Positions 51,261 through 61,068 of a stretch of 64,000 nt of DNA are shown here, piece after piece. The notes beneath the pieces were generated by a model. The model saw nothing but the letters and a program-made list of their open reading frames with translations. It was not told where the DNA came from and ran no database searches. The translations under genes and the position numbers were made by a program. This DNA is from Myxococcales bacterium. GTDB lineage: Bacteria > Myxococcota_A > Polyangia > Polyangiales > Polyangiaceae. The stretch covers positions 1 to 64,000 of the forward strand of contig JANYHK010000061.1 in assembly GCA_025359105.1 (NCBI GenBank), in the 5' to 3' direction. Within the stretch, counting starts at the first letter, position 1, and the number at the start of each line of letters is the position of its first letter.

Positions 51261-53525
51261 GTGCAACAGCTCCGAATCGTCTGGTTCTCTGCGCTGGCGC
51301 TCGCGGCGGCGTCCTCGTGCTCCAAGCACCAGGATACGGCGGCTGCCGGACCGCCGGTCGACGACACCGATCTGGTGATGTGCGATCCGGGTGACGGCGC
51401 GCCGGCGGTGAGTGGGGACGCGAAGCCGGCCAGCGCGCCGCTCGGAAGGTGGGTCGATCCGTTCATCGGCACCGGCGGACAGGGGTTCGCCGTCGGCAGC
51501 GCGTTTCCCGGACCGCAGCGCCCGTTCGGCATGGTTCGACCGGGTCCGGATACGTCGAACGGCCATGACGCGACGGAGTTCTCGCACTGCTCGGGCTACG
51601 CCCATGCCGACGCCTACATCGACGGCTTCAGCCACACCCGGATGCACGGCACCGGCATCGCCGACTACGGCGGCGTCGCGCTGATGCCCGTCGTCGGCAT
51701 GACCGACGCGAAGCAGAAGCAAGCCGGCCACCGCCAGAAGTTCGCGCACAAGAGCGAGCTGGCCGCGCCGGGCTACTACGCTGTCACGCTCGACGACGCG
51801 AACGTGCGGGTCGAGCTCACCGCCTCCGACCGCGTCGCCGCGCACCGGTACACGTTCCCTGTCGGGAGCGACGCGACCGTGGTCGTCGACGCCGCGCACG
51901 TCCTCGCGAACACCAAGGTCGACGCGATCGACGTGCACCTCGACGCTGCCGCACAGACCATCTCCGGCTCGTCGCGCGTGAAGGGCTCGTATTCGGCCCG
52001 GGCCGGGGGCGTCACGATCTATTTCGCGGCGCGCTTCGACCGGCCGTTCGCCAAGAGCGGCACCTGGGCGGAGGGAGCCTGGGCGTCGTTCGACACGACG
52101 ACGAGCGGCGTCGTCGGCGCGAGCGTCGGCATCTCGTTCGTCGACGAGGCACACGCCAAGCAGAACCTCGCCGCCGAGGCTGCGCCGTTCGAGCAAGTGC
52201 GCGCGGCCACCGCCGCGGCGTGGGAGACGGCGCTAGGCAAGGTCATCGTCGAGGGGCGCAGCGAGCGGGACTTTCGCATCTTCTACACGGCGCTCTACCA
52301 CTCGCTCCTCATGCCGACGCTCGTGAGCGACACCGACGGCAGCTACCGCGGCTTCGACGGCCAGGTGCACGTCGCGGAGGGCTTCCGCTTCTTCACCGAC
52401 TTCTCGCTGTGGGACACGTACCGCACGCTTCATCCGCTGCTCGATCTGCTCTACCCCGAGGTCGCGCGCGAGATGCTCGCGTCGCTCCTCGAGATGGGGC
52501 GGGCGCTCGGGGCGATGCCGCGGTGGCCGGTGAGCAACGGCGACGCCGACGGCATGGTCGGCGACAGCGCGGCGGTCGTCTTCGCAGACGCGCTCGCCAA
52601 GGGCGTTCCGAACGTCGACTACGCAGCGGCGTACGACATCTTGAAGAAGAGCGCGACGGTCTCCTACCCGAAGGGCCGCGGCGGCATCGCCGAATACATG
52701 CAGGCGGGCTACGTGCCGATGGAGAACGCCGGAGCGAGCGCCGCCAAGACGCTCGAGTACGCGTTCGACGATTTTGCCCTCGCCGGGTTGGCGTCGGCGC
52801 TCGGCCACGCGGACGACGCGGCGACGTTCTCGGCGCGCGCCGGCGCATGGAAGAAGCTCTTCGACCCGGCGCAGGGCTACGTCGTCGGCCGCCACGCCGA
52901 CGGCACGTTCGCGCCCGCGATCCCTCTGTCGTGGCAAGACTACTACGCCGAGGGCGACGCCTGGCAGTACACGTTCTTCGCGCCGCACGATCCGGAGGGG
53001 CTGGCAGCGGCGATGGGCGGCAAAGGGCCGATGCTCGACAAGCTCGAGCAGTTCTTCACGCACGCCGCGTGCAAGACGCCGATCGTCGGCCTGCCGCAGC
53101 CGTATTACTGGCAAGGCAACGAGGTCGACATCTTCTCGCCGTGGCTCTTCGCGTCGCTCGGCGACTCCGCTCGGACGGCGCGCTTCACGCGCTGGATCGT
53201 GGCGAGCCTGTACGGCGACGGCCCCGACGGCCTGCCGGGCAACGACGACTCGGGCACGATGAGCGCGTGGTACGTCTTCGCGTCGCTCGGGTTCTACCCG
53301 CTCGCCGGCACGCCCACCTACATCCTCGGGAGCCCCCTCTTCACCCGCGCGACGGCGCACCTGCCGGGCGGCGACCTCGTGGTCGACGCGCCAGGCACGA
53401 CGCCGCGGGCCCGCTACGTCGGCGGCGTCACGCTCGCGGGCGCGCCCATCACGGGTTGGCGGATCGCGCACCCGGACCTCGCACGCGGGGGCACGCTGGG
53501 GTTCGCGATGCGCGAGACGCCCTGA
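51261..53525 (+). CDS. Glycoside hydrolase family 92 lipoprotein (alpha-mannosidase-like)
   Basis: A 754-aa GH92 enzyme anchored as a lipoprotein (signal peptide ending ASSC). Family signatures are visible in order: WVDPFIGTGGQGF, GSAFPGPQRPFGMVRPGPDT, GFSHTRMHGTG, WDTYRTLHPLL, MENAGASAAKTLEYAFDDF with the likely catalytic Glu488, and GNDDSGTMSAWYVFASLG with Asp662/Asp663. GH92 enzymes are Ca-dependent exo-acting inverting alpha-mannosidases that trim mannan or N-glycan-type chains. GTG start. Extracytoplasmic location fits scavenging of mannosides from prey or debris. Linkage specificity unknown. Confidence 0.93.
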   Translation: MQQLRIVWFSALALAAASSCSKHQDTAAAGPPVDDTDLVMCDPGDGAPAVSGDAKPASAPLGRWVDPFIGTGGQGFAVGSAFPGPQRPFGMVRPGPDTSNGHDATEFSHCSGYAHADAYIDGFSHTRMHGTGIADYGGVALMPVVGMTDAKQKQAGHRQKFAHKSELAAPGYYAVTLDDANVRVELTASDRVAAHRYTFPVGSDATVVVDAAHVLANTKVDAIDVHLDAAAQTISGSSRVKGSYSARAGGVTIYFAARFDRPFAKSGTWAEGAWASFDTTTSGVVGASVGISFVDEAHAKQNLAAEAAPFEQVRAATAAAWETALGKVIVEGRSERDFRIFYTALYHSLLMPTLVSDTDGSYRGFDGQVHVAEGFRFFTDFSLWDTYRTLHPLLDLLYPEVAREMLASLLEMGRALGAMPRWPVSNGDADGMVGDSAAVVFADALAKGVPNVDYAAAYDILKKSATVSYPKGRGGIAEYMQAGYVPMENAGASAAKTLEYAFDDFALAGLASALGHADDAATFSARAGAWKKLFDPAQGYVVGRHADGTFAPAIPLSWQDYYAEGDAWQYTFFAPHDPEGLAAAMGGKGPMLDKLEQFFTHAACKTPIVGLPQPYYWQGNEVDIFSPWLFASLGDSARTARFTRWIVASLYGDGPDGLPGNDDSGTMSAWYVFASLGFYPLAGTPTYILGSPLFTRATAHLPGGDLVVDAPGTTPRARYVGGVTLAGAPITGWRIAHPDLARGGTLGFAMRETP

Positions 53526-53708
53526 CCGCGCCGCGCGCCGGGCTACCGAGTTGACCTGGCGCACGCCCTCGCGCGGGCCCGGTGAACGTGATCACATTTC
53601 GGGGCAACAAGTGGGGGGCCCGAACGTAGAACCCCCCGGATGTCGGCCGGGGATCCGACCTCACCGGTCGTTCTGGTTCAACTTATCGAAATTGCTTGGG
53701 AGACTGCC

Positions 53709-54491
53709 ATGAATCGTCTTCGCTCCCTTTCCACGGCAGCGGTGCTGGCTGGCGTGGCTCTGGCCTTCGGTCTCGTCGGCTGCGCCTCCGCGCCGAAGCC
53801 TGTCCTCGCGGAGACGCCTGCGCTCGCGTCGGCGAAGGTCCTGGCCGCGCCGGCGCCGGCTGCCAGCCCAGAGGAGCCGGCCGAACCGGCTGCGCTTCCG
53901 ACCGCGTGCATCGACGCGGACGCCAAACCCTGCCTCCCCGATCCCGAGTTCGCCAAGCGCCTGTGCAGCGGCGTCTACCCGGAGGTCGCGCTCACGCTGT
54001 TCGGCAAGTCGCAGCCGTGGACGCGCGGCTACCTGACGGGCGACACCGAGGCGTGGAACGCGTCGGGCGGCAAGGTGACGCGGTCGCACATGATCTTCGA
54101 CGAGGAGGTCCTCGTCATGGCGCGCCGTGAGCACAAGGGAGGCATCGTCGTGACCGGCGCCGCGCAGACCTACGACGTGCTCCGTTGGGACGGCACGTGC
54201 GTGTCGCTCGAGGGCGGCGAGATGACGTTCAAGAGGCCGCCGGTCGCCAAGAGCGCGCCCATTCCGTGGCGCCGCCTGAGCGATGCCACGCGCACCGCGC
54301 TCCTCGCGGCGCCGAAGGTCCAGAGCACGCAGAAGCTCGTCGAGAAGGAGTGCACGGGCGCGCCTACGACGTCGACCTCGGCCAAGACCGGCGCGACCCG
54401 GTGCGACAAGGCCGACGCCGCGTTCGATCGCGCGATCGTCGAGTACGTCCGCAGCGGCGGTGAGGTTCCGACGCCGGCGCGTCGCCCCTGA
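53709..54491 (+). CDS. Lipoprotein of unknown function
   Basis: A 260-aa lipoprotein (MNRLRSLSTAAVLAGVALAF, lipobox LVGC). An Ala/Pro/Glu-rich spacer (30-62) is followed by a mainly beta domain with several Cys (ACIDADAKPCLPD, KRLCSG, DGTCVSLEGG, KECTGAP). GGGAG lies before the ATG. No family recognised. Convergent with the YetA-like gene 30 nt away. Confidence 0.78.
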   Translation: MNRLRSLSTAAVLAGVALAFGLVGCASAPKPVLAETPALASAKVLAAPAPAASPEEPAEPAALPTACIDADAKPCLPDPEFAKRLCSGVYPEVALTLFGKSQPWTRGYLTGDTEAWNASGGKVTRSHMIFDEEVLVMARREHKGGIVVTGAAQTYDVLRWDGTCVSLEGGEMTFKRPPVAKSAPIPWRRLSDATRTALLAAPKVQSTQKLVEKECTGAPTTSTSAKTGATRCDKADAAFDRAIVEYVRSGGEVPTPARRP

Positions 54492-54521
54492 GCGAGCGCT
54501 GCCCGAGGTCCGTCGCGAGCG

Positions 54522-56078
54522 TCACGGCGGCAGGCCCTTCGCGCGGTAGCCCAGGTAGCGCGCGAAGGCGCGTGCCGCCTGGTTCCATTGCTTCGGGTTC
54601 TTCGTCGACATGGCGTCGAGGCCTGCGTCGGCGATCTTGTCTCCGAACGTGAGCCAGTGGCGGTCGCCGGTGACGTCGAACGCGGCGCCGAAGACGTGCA
54701 CGATGAGGAGGTTCAGATCGGCGACGCCCGAGTCGTCCATCGGATCGCCGATGCAGCCCCACAGGTAGCGGAACGCCTTGCCGTCGCTCGTCACCGCGTC
54801 TTTCTCCAGCCAGCCCGCCAGCCGTCGCACGCTCTCGGCGACGCGCGCGTCGCCCGTGACCGCGCGGTAGTCCATGAGCGCATCGACGAGGATGCTCGCC
54901 ATGAACGGCGAGCCGCCGCGGGGGCCCTTCTCGCACTCGTCGGGATCGGGGCGCGCGATGTCGTGCTCGAACGCGCCGCTCTTGCCGAGGGCTTGCCACG
55001 CGAACGCGTCGTCGGCCACGTCGGTCATGGCCTTCTTCACCTCGGGGCGCGGATCGACGGCGTAGTACGCGGCGAGCCCCATCAGGGCCCAGCCCATGTT
55101 GCGCTCGGTGACGCGCAGCGTGTTCTCGTGGCCGGTGAAGAGGGCGTGCAGATCGCGCTTGAACGCTTCGCCCATCGCGACGATCGACTCGCGCGCGGCC
55201 GGATCGCCGGTGAGCACGTAGTCGTCGAGCATCCCCTGGCCGGTCATGCGTCGCATGACGCTCCAGTCGAGCGGGCGGGCGGGCGTCCAGTCCTTCCTCT
55301 CGCAGACCTGCACCGCCATCGCGCGTCCGTCCATGAAGCGTAGCTCCCGCGCGCGGTAGAGCGTCGACTCGGCGCGCGCGCGGCGGTAGGTGGCGGGGCT
55401 CGGGCTGCGGACGAAGCGCTGGAAGAACCCGTGGGGCCCGTCGTAGTAGGTGCGGTGGTTCGTGGTGTGCTCGCAGTCGTTGCCGTGCGACTCGTAAGTC
55501 GGCTGCATCTCGGCGAGGCCGCGCTCGAGCCCCGCTTCGTACAACGGAAATCGTGTGTCGCGTGCGACGGGGACGCTCGCGCCGGTCGCCCGCGCGTCCG
55601 CGTACCATTGCGAGGGCAGCGTGGCGACGAAGGGCCCGTCGGGGTTGGGCGGGACGACCGCTTTGGTGACCTTGCCCTTCGGCGCGAGGCGGACGACCAT
55701 CGCTGCGCCGGGGCCTAGCGTCGCGCGAAAGGCGACGAGGACGCTGCGGATCGAGCCGTCGGTGGGCCAGCGCGCCAGCACCTTCGCGTCGCGCGGCACC
55801 GAGGCGCCGCCAGCGTCGGTGAGCGCCAGCGACGCCTCGCTCGCGAGCTTGCCCGGCGGGAAGGGGACGCCGAGCGAAACGGCGACGTCCTTTCCGTCGC
55901 TCTTGTCCGCGGTCACGACGATGGGAATGCCGTCGGGATCGACGCTCTCGGCGCGCGCCGTCGGGGCGGGCGGCACACGCGGGCTCTCCGGGGCCAGCAC
56001 GCCACGACCGCCGAAGTCGGACGGACCGCACGCCAGAGGCGCGAGGAGAATCGCGAGCGCGAAGCGGCGAGGGACCAT
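54522..56078 (-). CDS. Lipoprotein resembling PcRGLX/YetA-type polysaccharide-active proteins
   Basis: A 518-aa lipoprotein (signal ending APLAC). The N-terminal 150 residues form a beta-domain with VAVSLGVPFPPGKL, the segment that opens exo-rhamnogalacturonan lyase PcRGLX/YetA-like proteins. The remainder is helical and likely an (alpha/alpha) toroid (RNMGWALMGLAAYYAVDPRP, then DARVAESVRRLAGWLEKD). A central HGNDCEHTTNHRTYYDG stretch is His-rich and could be an active or metal site. Role in polysaccharide breakdown is inferred; substrate unknown. Divergent from the histidine kinase at 56164. Confidence 0.7.
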   Translation of the reverse strand: MVPRRFALAILLAPLACGPSDFGGRGVLAPESPRVPPAPTARAESVDPDGIPIVVTADKSDGKDVAVSLGVPFPPGKLASEASLALTDAGGASVPRDAKVLARWPTDGSIRSVLVAFRATLGPGAAMVVRLAPKGKVTKAVVPPNPDGPFVATLPSQWYADARATGASVPVARDTRFPLYEAGLERGLAEMQPTYESHGNDCEHTTNHRTYYDGPHGFFQRFVRSPSPATYRRARAESTLYRARELRFMDGRAMAVQVCERKDWTPARPLDWSVMRRMTGQGMLDDYVLTGDPAARESIVAMGEAFKRDLHALFTGHENTLRVTERNMGWALMGLAAYYAVDPRPEVKKAMTDVADDAFAWQALGKSGAFEHDIARPDPDECEKGPRGGSPFMASILVDALMDYRAVTGDARVAESVRRLAGWLEKDAVTSDGKAFRYLWGCIGDPMDDSGVADLNLLIVHVFGAAFDVTGDRHWLTFGDKIADAGLDAMSTKNPKQWNQAARAFARYLGYRAKGLPP

Positions 56079-56163
56079 CAGGGTCGCCCAGAATACCAGC
56101 TCGCGCGCGGCTAGCGGTGGGACCCACGGCCTGGTGGTCTGCCTGGTGGTGTAGCCTACCGAG

Positions 56164-57216
56164 GTGACGCGGTCGCCCGAACAGCCGCTCGGCCCGATCT
56201 TCCGCACGACGATCGAGGCCTTGCTCGCGCCGCGGCGGCTCATCCCGATCACGGTCGTCATCCTGCCGCTCCTCTTTCTGCAGGTGAACTACAGCTACGA
56301 CCCGTTCGCGCTGCCGCTCGCGATGGTCATGTGCGCGACGTTCCTCCTCGTGGCGCCGACCCTCTGGCGCTACTTCTTTCCGCTGAAGGGGCGTCGCGGT
56401 TCGGCCATCCTTCGCGGGTTCGCCTACAGCGCGGCGGGGGCCGGCCTCATCCTGGGGATCGGGCGCGGCGTTCCGGCGGTCGTCGGGATGGGGCACACGT
56501 TCTTGACGACGAACCCGAGCCTGCTCGTGTCGGTCGCGCTCTTCTGGGTCGGCGGGTGGGGGCTCGCCCGCGACATCGATCTGGAGGCCGACCTCAAGGC
56601 GAGCCAGGCGCGCGCCGAGGAGCTCGCCCGCGAGGCCGAGCACGCCCAGCTCCTCGCGCTGCGCAGCCACTTCGATCCGCATTTCCTCTTCAACACGCTC
56701 AACGCCATCGCCGAGTGGTGCCGCTCCGACGGCGCGGTCGCCGAGCAAGCCATCGTTCGGTTGTCGTCGATGCTGCGGACCGTGATGAGCGGAATTCAGT
56801 CCAAGAGCTGGCCGTTGTCGAGAGAGCTCGAGCTCGTCGACACCCTCTTTCAAATGTACCTCATTCGCGATCCCGAGCTCTTCGTCTACCGGCGCGACGT
56901 CCCCGCGGACGTGCCCGAGATCGAGGTGCCGCCGATGATCCTCCTGCCCGCCGCGGAGAACGCGATGAAGCATGGCCCCAGCGCCGGCAAACGGGGCGAC
57001 GTGGCGCTGCGCGTCCGGGCCGACGCGCGGACGCTGACCGTCGAGATCGAGAATCCCGGCGCCTTCAAGGGACGCCGCGAGGGCGGCAGCGGGCTGCCGA
57101 TGATCGAAAAACGCCTCGCGCTCACGTATCTGGAGGGAGCCATGTTCGACATTCGCGCCGCAGGGGACAGGACGATCGCGACCATCCGCATTCCGCGCGG
57201 GGAGGTCGCCCGATGA
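56164..57216 (+). CDS. LytS/YehU-type sensor histidine kinase
   Basis: A 350-aa kinase. About four N-terminal transmembrane helices (25-140) lead into a coiled coil (ADLKASQARAEELAREAEHA). A His_kinase domain follows with SHFDPHFLFNTLNAIAEW (phospho-acceptor likely His173), and an ATPase domain with N-box PAAENAMKHG and G-box GGSGLPMIEKRL. The sensory part is only the membrane helices, so the signal is probably in or near the membrane. GTG start. The stop overlaps the response-regulator ATG (ATGA). Confidence 0.93.
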   Translation: MTRSPEQPLGPIFRTTIEALLAPRRLIPITVVILPLLFLQVNYSYDPFALPLAMVMCATFLLVAPTLWRYFFPLKGRRGSAILRGFAYSAAGAGLILGIGRGVPAVVGMGHTFLTTNPSLLVSVALFWVGGWGLARDIDLEADLKASQARAEELAREAEHAQLLALRSHFDPHFLFNTLNAIAEWCRSDGAVAEQAIVRLSSMLRTVMSGIQSKSWPLSRELELVDTLFQMYLIRDPELFVYRRDVPADVPEIEVPPMILLPAAENAMKHGPSAGKRGDVALRVRADARTLTVEIENPGAFKGRREGGSGLPMIEKRLALTYLEGAMFDIRAAGDRTIATIRIPRGEVAR

Positions 57217-57968
57217 GCCTGCCTCTTCGGGTGCTCGTGTGCGACGACGAGATGATCGCGCGCAAGCGCGCCGCGCGCCTCCTGTCGGAGATGGAGGGGG
57301 TCGAGGTCGTCGGGGAGTGCGGGAGCGGGGACGAGCTCCTCGCCAGGCTCCAGGTCGATGAGCTCGATCTCGTCGTTCTCGACATCAACATGCCGGGCAT
57401 GTCCGGCATCGAGGCCGCGATGAAGATGCCGGAGGAGCGGCCGTACATCGTCTTTCTGACGGCCCACCCCGAGCACGCGATCGAAGCGTTCGACATCGGC
57501 GCGACGGACTACCTGATGAAGCCGGTCGACGACGCGCGACTCAAGAAGGCGCTCGACCGCGCGCGCAAGCAGCTTGACGCGCCCGCCGGCGGTGGCGGCG
57601 GTGGCGGCGGCGGCGGCGCCAGAGGAGACGCAGCGCCTCTCGCGCGGCTCGCGATCGAGACGAAGGCCGGCGTGGTGCTGCTCGTCCCCGACGAAGTGAC
57701 CCACGCCGTCTTCGACGGGCAGCTCGTGACCGTGCACACCAAGGAGCGCGCCTACCTGAGCGACGCGACGCTGCAGGACCTCGAGGACAAGCTGCCCAAA
57801 GGGTATTTCGAGCGCGTGCACCGGCGTGCCATCGTGAACCTGCACCAGGTCGAGCGGCTCGAGCCGGTCCTGAGCGGCGGGTACGTGGCGCGCCTGAATG
57901 GCGGAAAGACCGCCGACGTCTCGCGCCAGGCCGCCCGGAAGCTGCGGCGGAGGCTGGGAATTTCTTAG
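57213..57968 (+). CDS. LytTR-family response regulator
   Basis: A 251-aa regulator. The receiver (1-120) has DDE (11-13), phospho-acceptor Asp57 in VVLDINMPGM, FLTAHPEHAIEAF and the conserved Lys in YLMKPVDD. A run of ten Gly (about 129-138) links to a LytTR DNA-binding domain (KGYFERVHRRAIVNLHQVER at its core). The long poly-Gly linker is unusual. LytTR proteins bind tandem imperfect repeats upstream of target promoters. Co-translated with the LytS-type kinase. Confidence 0.94.
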   Translation: MSLPLRVLVCDDEMIARKRAARLLSEMEGVEVVGECGSGDELLARLQVDELDLVVLDINMPGMSGIEAAMKMPEERPYIVFLTAHPEHAIEAFDIGATDYLMKPVDDARLKKALDRARKQLDAPAGGGGGGGGGGARGDAAPLARLAIETKAGVVLLVPDEVTHAVFDGQLVTVHTKERAYLSDATLQDLEDKLPKGYFERVHRRAIVNLHQVERLEPVLSGGYVARLNGGKTADVSRQAARKLRRRLGIS

Positions 57969-58062
57969 GCCACGACCCCAGCGGTCGCGGGGCGCGGTCG
58001 AACGGTCGCAGGGAGCCGCTGGCTCGTGCAACAAAGCGGGCTCCTGGCGCGTCGATCCAGGC

Positions 58063-59757
58063 ATGCAAACGCCCGGCTTCGGCTCCCCGGCTTACGTTCC
58101 CCTGCACCCGCTGCCGGAGGGGGCCAACGCGCCCATTCAGGTGGCGCCTCCCGCCATCGCGCCCGTCCGGCCCGTCGAGCTCGCCGCGCTCGTTGCGATG
58201 ATCGTGCTGCTCGACCTGGCGACGTACGACGCGCCAGGCGGCGCGGGGTTCGCGGCGCTGCTGGTCGGGCTGCCGGCGCTCGCGTTCACCGCCGCGCGCG
58301 AGCGGATCGCGACGAGGCGCGCGGCGGCGCTCGGCGTGCTGGTCGCGCTCGCCGCGGCCCGATGCGCGTGGCAGTGGAGCGCGATCTCCTCGCTGGTGGG
58401 AATGGGGCTCGTGCTCGCGTTCGTGGTCGCGCTGCGCACCGCGCGATCGTTCGTTCCCGAGCTGGTGGTGTCGTCGCTCGGCTCGGCGTTCGGCTCCTTC
58501 CGCGAGCTCTGGAACTTCGGTGGCAGCGGCGTCGCCCTCGCGCGCCCGGCGCGCCTCGCCAAGGTGCGGTGGCTCGCGCTTTTGGTGCCGCTCGGGCTCG
58601 TCGTCGTCTTCGGTGGCGTCTTCGCCGCCGCCAACCCGGTCGTCGCGCGTGTCCTGCACGCCGCGCTCGCGCACTTGCCATCGCTGGCGTGGTTCCCGTC
58701 GCCGCTTCGCGTCCTCTTCTGGGGGCTATGCGCGCTCGCCGCCGCGGGAATCCTCCGCCCGGTCACGCGCGAGCTCGCCGGCCTCGACGCGCGGCTCGGG
58801 CCCGGTGAGGCGCTCGCCGCCGTCGACGAGGAGGCGCCCGACGCGCGCATCACCCTCGCGCGCAACGGAATGCTCGCGCTCAACGTCCTGTTCGTCGCGT
58901 ACAACGCCCTCGACGCGGTGTACCTGTGGATCGGCCGCGCGCCGGAGGGCGTCAGCCACACCGACTACGCGCACGGCGGCGCAGCGTGGCTGACCGTCGC
59001 TCTGGTGATGAGCACGATCGTCCTGGGTGTGCTCTTCCGCGGGCCGCTCGCGACCGATCCGAAGGGCAAAGTTGCGCGCGCGCTCGCGTACGCGTGGGCG
59101 GGACAGAACCTCGTGCTCGCTGCGGGCACCTTTCGGCGAATCACGATGTATGTATCCTACAGTGGTCTCACCAGCCTCCGGATGGTCGGAATTTTCGGCA
59201 CCGCGCTGGCGACGGCGGGCCTCGTCATCGCGGTGGTGAAGCTCGTTCGCCGCCGCACGGTGCTCTGGGTGCTGCGCCGGCAGCTCGACGCGTTCGCGCT
59301 CGCCGTCGCGCTCTATGCGGTCACGCCGACGGGGTGGATAGCGATGCGCTACAACGTCGCGCGCGTCGAGGCAGCGCAGTATCGGCCGCTGCTTCACCTC
59401 TTCCAGCAGCCGCTCACCGCCGAGGCCGTGCCCGAGCTGCTGGCGCTCACCACCCACGCCGATCCGACCGTGGCGGCTGGCGCGGCTGCGCTCCTCCTCG
59501 GCGAGGAGGAGCTGCTCGCGCTCGAGGACGCCGCGCACCCGCGCTGGTCGCAGTGGGAAGGCGCGCGGGGGCACGCCCGGGCGGCGCTCTCGGCGGCGGA
59601 CGAACGCTTGCGCGCGCGCCTGCCGGACGCGGAGGCGCGTCAGGCGGCGCTCGCGAAGCTACGCGGCGTGGCGTACGGGTACAACGACGAGGTGGAGGGG
59701 CCCGGCGACGAGGCGCCGTTCGACTGGAGCGCGCGCCGCTATCCGGCGCGGTACTAG
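58063..59757 (+). CDS. Polytopic membrane protein (DUF4153/DUF4173-like)
   Basis: A 564-aa protein with about ten to eleven transmembrane helices across residues 35-430 and a soluble C-terminal tail of about 120 residues. It resembles DUF4153/4173 proteins (RPVTRELAGLDARLGPGEAL, then NGMLALNVLFVAYNALDAVY, then ATFRR-like RRITMYVSYSGLTSLRM). The family has no established function. The gene follows the LytTR regulator by 94 nt on the same strand and may be its target or partner. ATG at 58063. Confidence 0.83.
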   Translation: MQTPGFGSPAYVPLHPLPEGANAPIQVAPPAIAPVRPVELAALVAMIVLLDLATYDAPGGAGFAALLVGLPALAFTAARERIATRRAAALGVLVALAAARCAWQWSAISSLVGMGLVLAFVVALRTARSFVPELVVSSLGSAFGSFRELWNFGGSGVALARPARLAKVRWLALLVPLGLVVVFGGVFAAANPVVARVLHAALAHLPSLAWFPSPLRVLFWGLCALAAAGILRPVTRELAGLDARLGPGEALAAVDEEAPDARITLARNGMLALNVLFVAYNALDAVYLWIGRAPEGVSHTDYAHGGAAWLTVALVMSTIVLGVLFRGPLATDPKGKVARALAYAWAGQNLVLAAGTFRRITMYVSYSGLTSLRMVGIFGTALATAGLVIAVVKLVRRRTVLWVLRRQLDAFALAVALYAVTPTGWIAMRYNVARVEAAQYRPLLHLFQQPLTAEAVPELLALTTHADPTVAAGAAALLLGEEELLALEDAAHPRWSQWEGARGHARAALSAADERLRARLPDAEARQAALAKLRGVAYGYNDEVEGPGDEAPFDWSARRYPARY

Positions 59758-59841
59758 CCTCTTGAACGGAGTCGCGGAGATGCAGAGAGCAGGCTGCGCG
59801 GCCGCCGATCGCGTACTCTGAGCGCCGGCAGGTGCGACCGC

Positions 59842-61068
59842 ATGGCGCGACTACTCGGAATACGAATCAAGAACTACAGGACGCTAGCCGACTTCAGTCT
59901 TGGACAGGTGACATACGCACAGGGCGATGCGCTCCCGCGTCTCGCGTGCCTCATTGGTCCGAACGGCTCGGGCAAGTCGACGGTTCTCGATGCCTTTGGC
60001 TTCGTAGCCGACTGCTTGCTCGGTGGCGTCGAGTCGGCGTGCGACAAGCCTTCGCGTGGTGGCTTCGACCGGCTGCGGACCCAGGGCGAGACGGGGCCGA
60101 TCGAATTCGAAATATTTTTCGAAGACGACGATCCCGCGCGGCCGATCGTCTATCTCCTTCATGTCGACCAAGTGGGGGGTGTACCCGCCGTCGTGAGGGA
60201 GACCCTTCGCCAGCGCCAAAAGGGCGAAACGCGAGGCAAGCCCTACCACTTTCTGAAGCTGGAAGGTGGTAGCGGGAAGGTCTGGGCAGGACAGTCCGTC
60301 GAGCTCAAGGCGCAAGCCAGGGACTCGCAACGGGTCACGCTCGTCCAGCAAGACAAACTCGGCATCACCACGCTCGGCAATCTGCCGGAGCACCCTCGAA
60401 TCGTCCGCATTCGAAGCTACATCGAGGAGTGGTACCTCTCGTACTTCGTGCCGGACGCCGCACGTGCTCTGCCGGCGGCTGGGGCCCAACGATGGCTGGA
60501 CCGCACGGGCTCCAACGTCGGAAACGTACTCCAGTATTTTCAGCGCCAGCACAAGGCCGAGTTCGGCGGCATCATGGCGCGGCTTGCGGAAGCGATACCA
60601 GGGCTGAAGAAGATCACCCCGGAGCGCAGCAAGGACAATCGCCTGCTGTTGCGCTTCGACGAAGCAGGCTACCTCGACCCTTTTTACCAACAGAGTATGT
60701 CCGACGGGACCCTGAAAATGCTCGCGTACGCGGTCCTTCTCGAGGACCCGTCGCCGCGACCCTTCATTGGGATCGAGGAGCCCGAGAACGGACTCTACGT
60801 GCGTCTCGTGGAGCGGTTGGCTGGTCAGCTATCGAGCCGTGCCAGCCGGTTGGGTTCGCCAACCCAGATCCTGGTGACGACGCATTCTCCCTATTTCGTC
60901 GATGCGCTGAAGCCGGAGCAAGTCTGGCTGTTGAGGAAGGGCACTGACGGCCACACCAAAGCCACCCGCGCCGCCGACATGCCGGAGGTTCAGGAGCTGA
61001 CGGACCAAGGCCTGCCGCTCGGTTCGCTCTGGTACAGCAATCACTTCGACGATGGGGCTCCCGGATGA
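59842..61068 (+). CDS. AAA (OLD-like/AAA_21) ATPase of a two-gene module
   Basis: A 408-aa SMC/ABC-type ATPase. Walker A is GPNGSGKST (39-47). The ABC-like signature region is QQSMSDGTLKMLAYAVLL (about 284-301), Walker B is FIGIEEPENGLY (about 308-320) and the switch is TTHSPYFVDAL (about 347). The N-terminal text IRIKNYRTLADFSLG is typical of OLD/RecF-like proteins. It overlaps the DUF4276 gene by ATGA. Base composition is visibly less GC-rich than the neighbours, suggesting transfer. Similar ATPases are the sensor half of OLD-, Septu- or PARIS-like defence modules. Confidence 0.9.
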   Translation: MARLLGIRIKNYRTLADFSLGQVTYAQGDALPRLACLIGPNGSGKSTVLDAFGFVADCLLGGVESACDKPSRGGFDRLRTQGETGPIEFEIFFEDDDPARPIVYLLHVDQVGGVPAVVRETLRQRQKGETRGKPYHFLKLEGGSGKVWAGQSVELKAQARDSQRVTLVQQDKLGITTLGNLPEHPRIVRIRSYIEEWYLSYFVPDAARALPAAGAQRWLDRTGSNVGNVLQYFQRQHKAEFGGIMARLAEAIPGLKKITPERSKDNRLLLRFDEAGYLDPFYQQSMSDGTLKMLAYAVLLEDPSPRPFIGIEEPENGLYVRLVERLAGQLSSRASRLGSPTQILVTTHSPYFVDALKPEQVWLLRKGTDGHTKATRAADMPEVQELTDQGLPLGSLWYSNHFDDGAPG

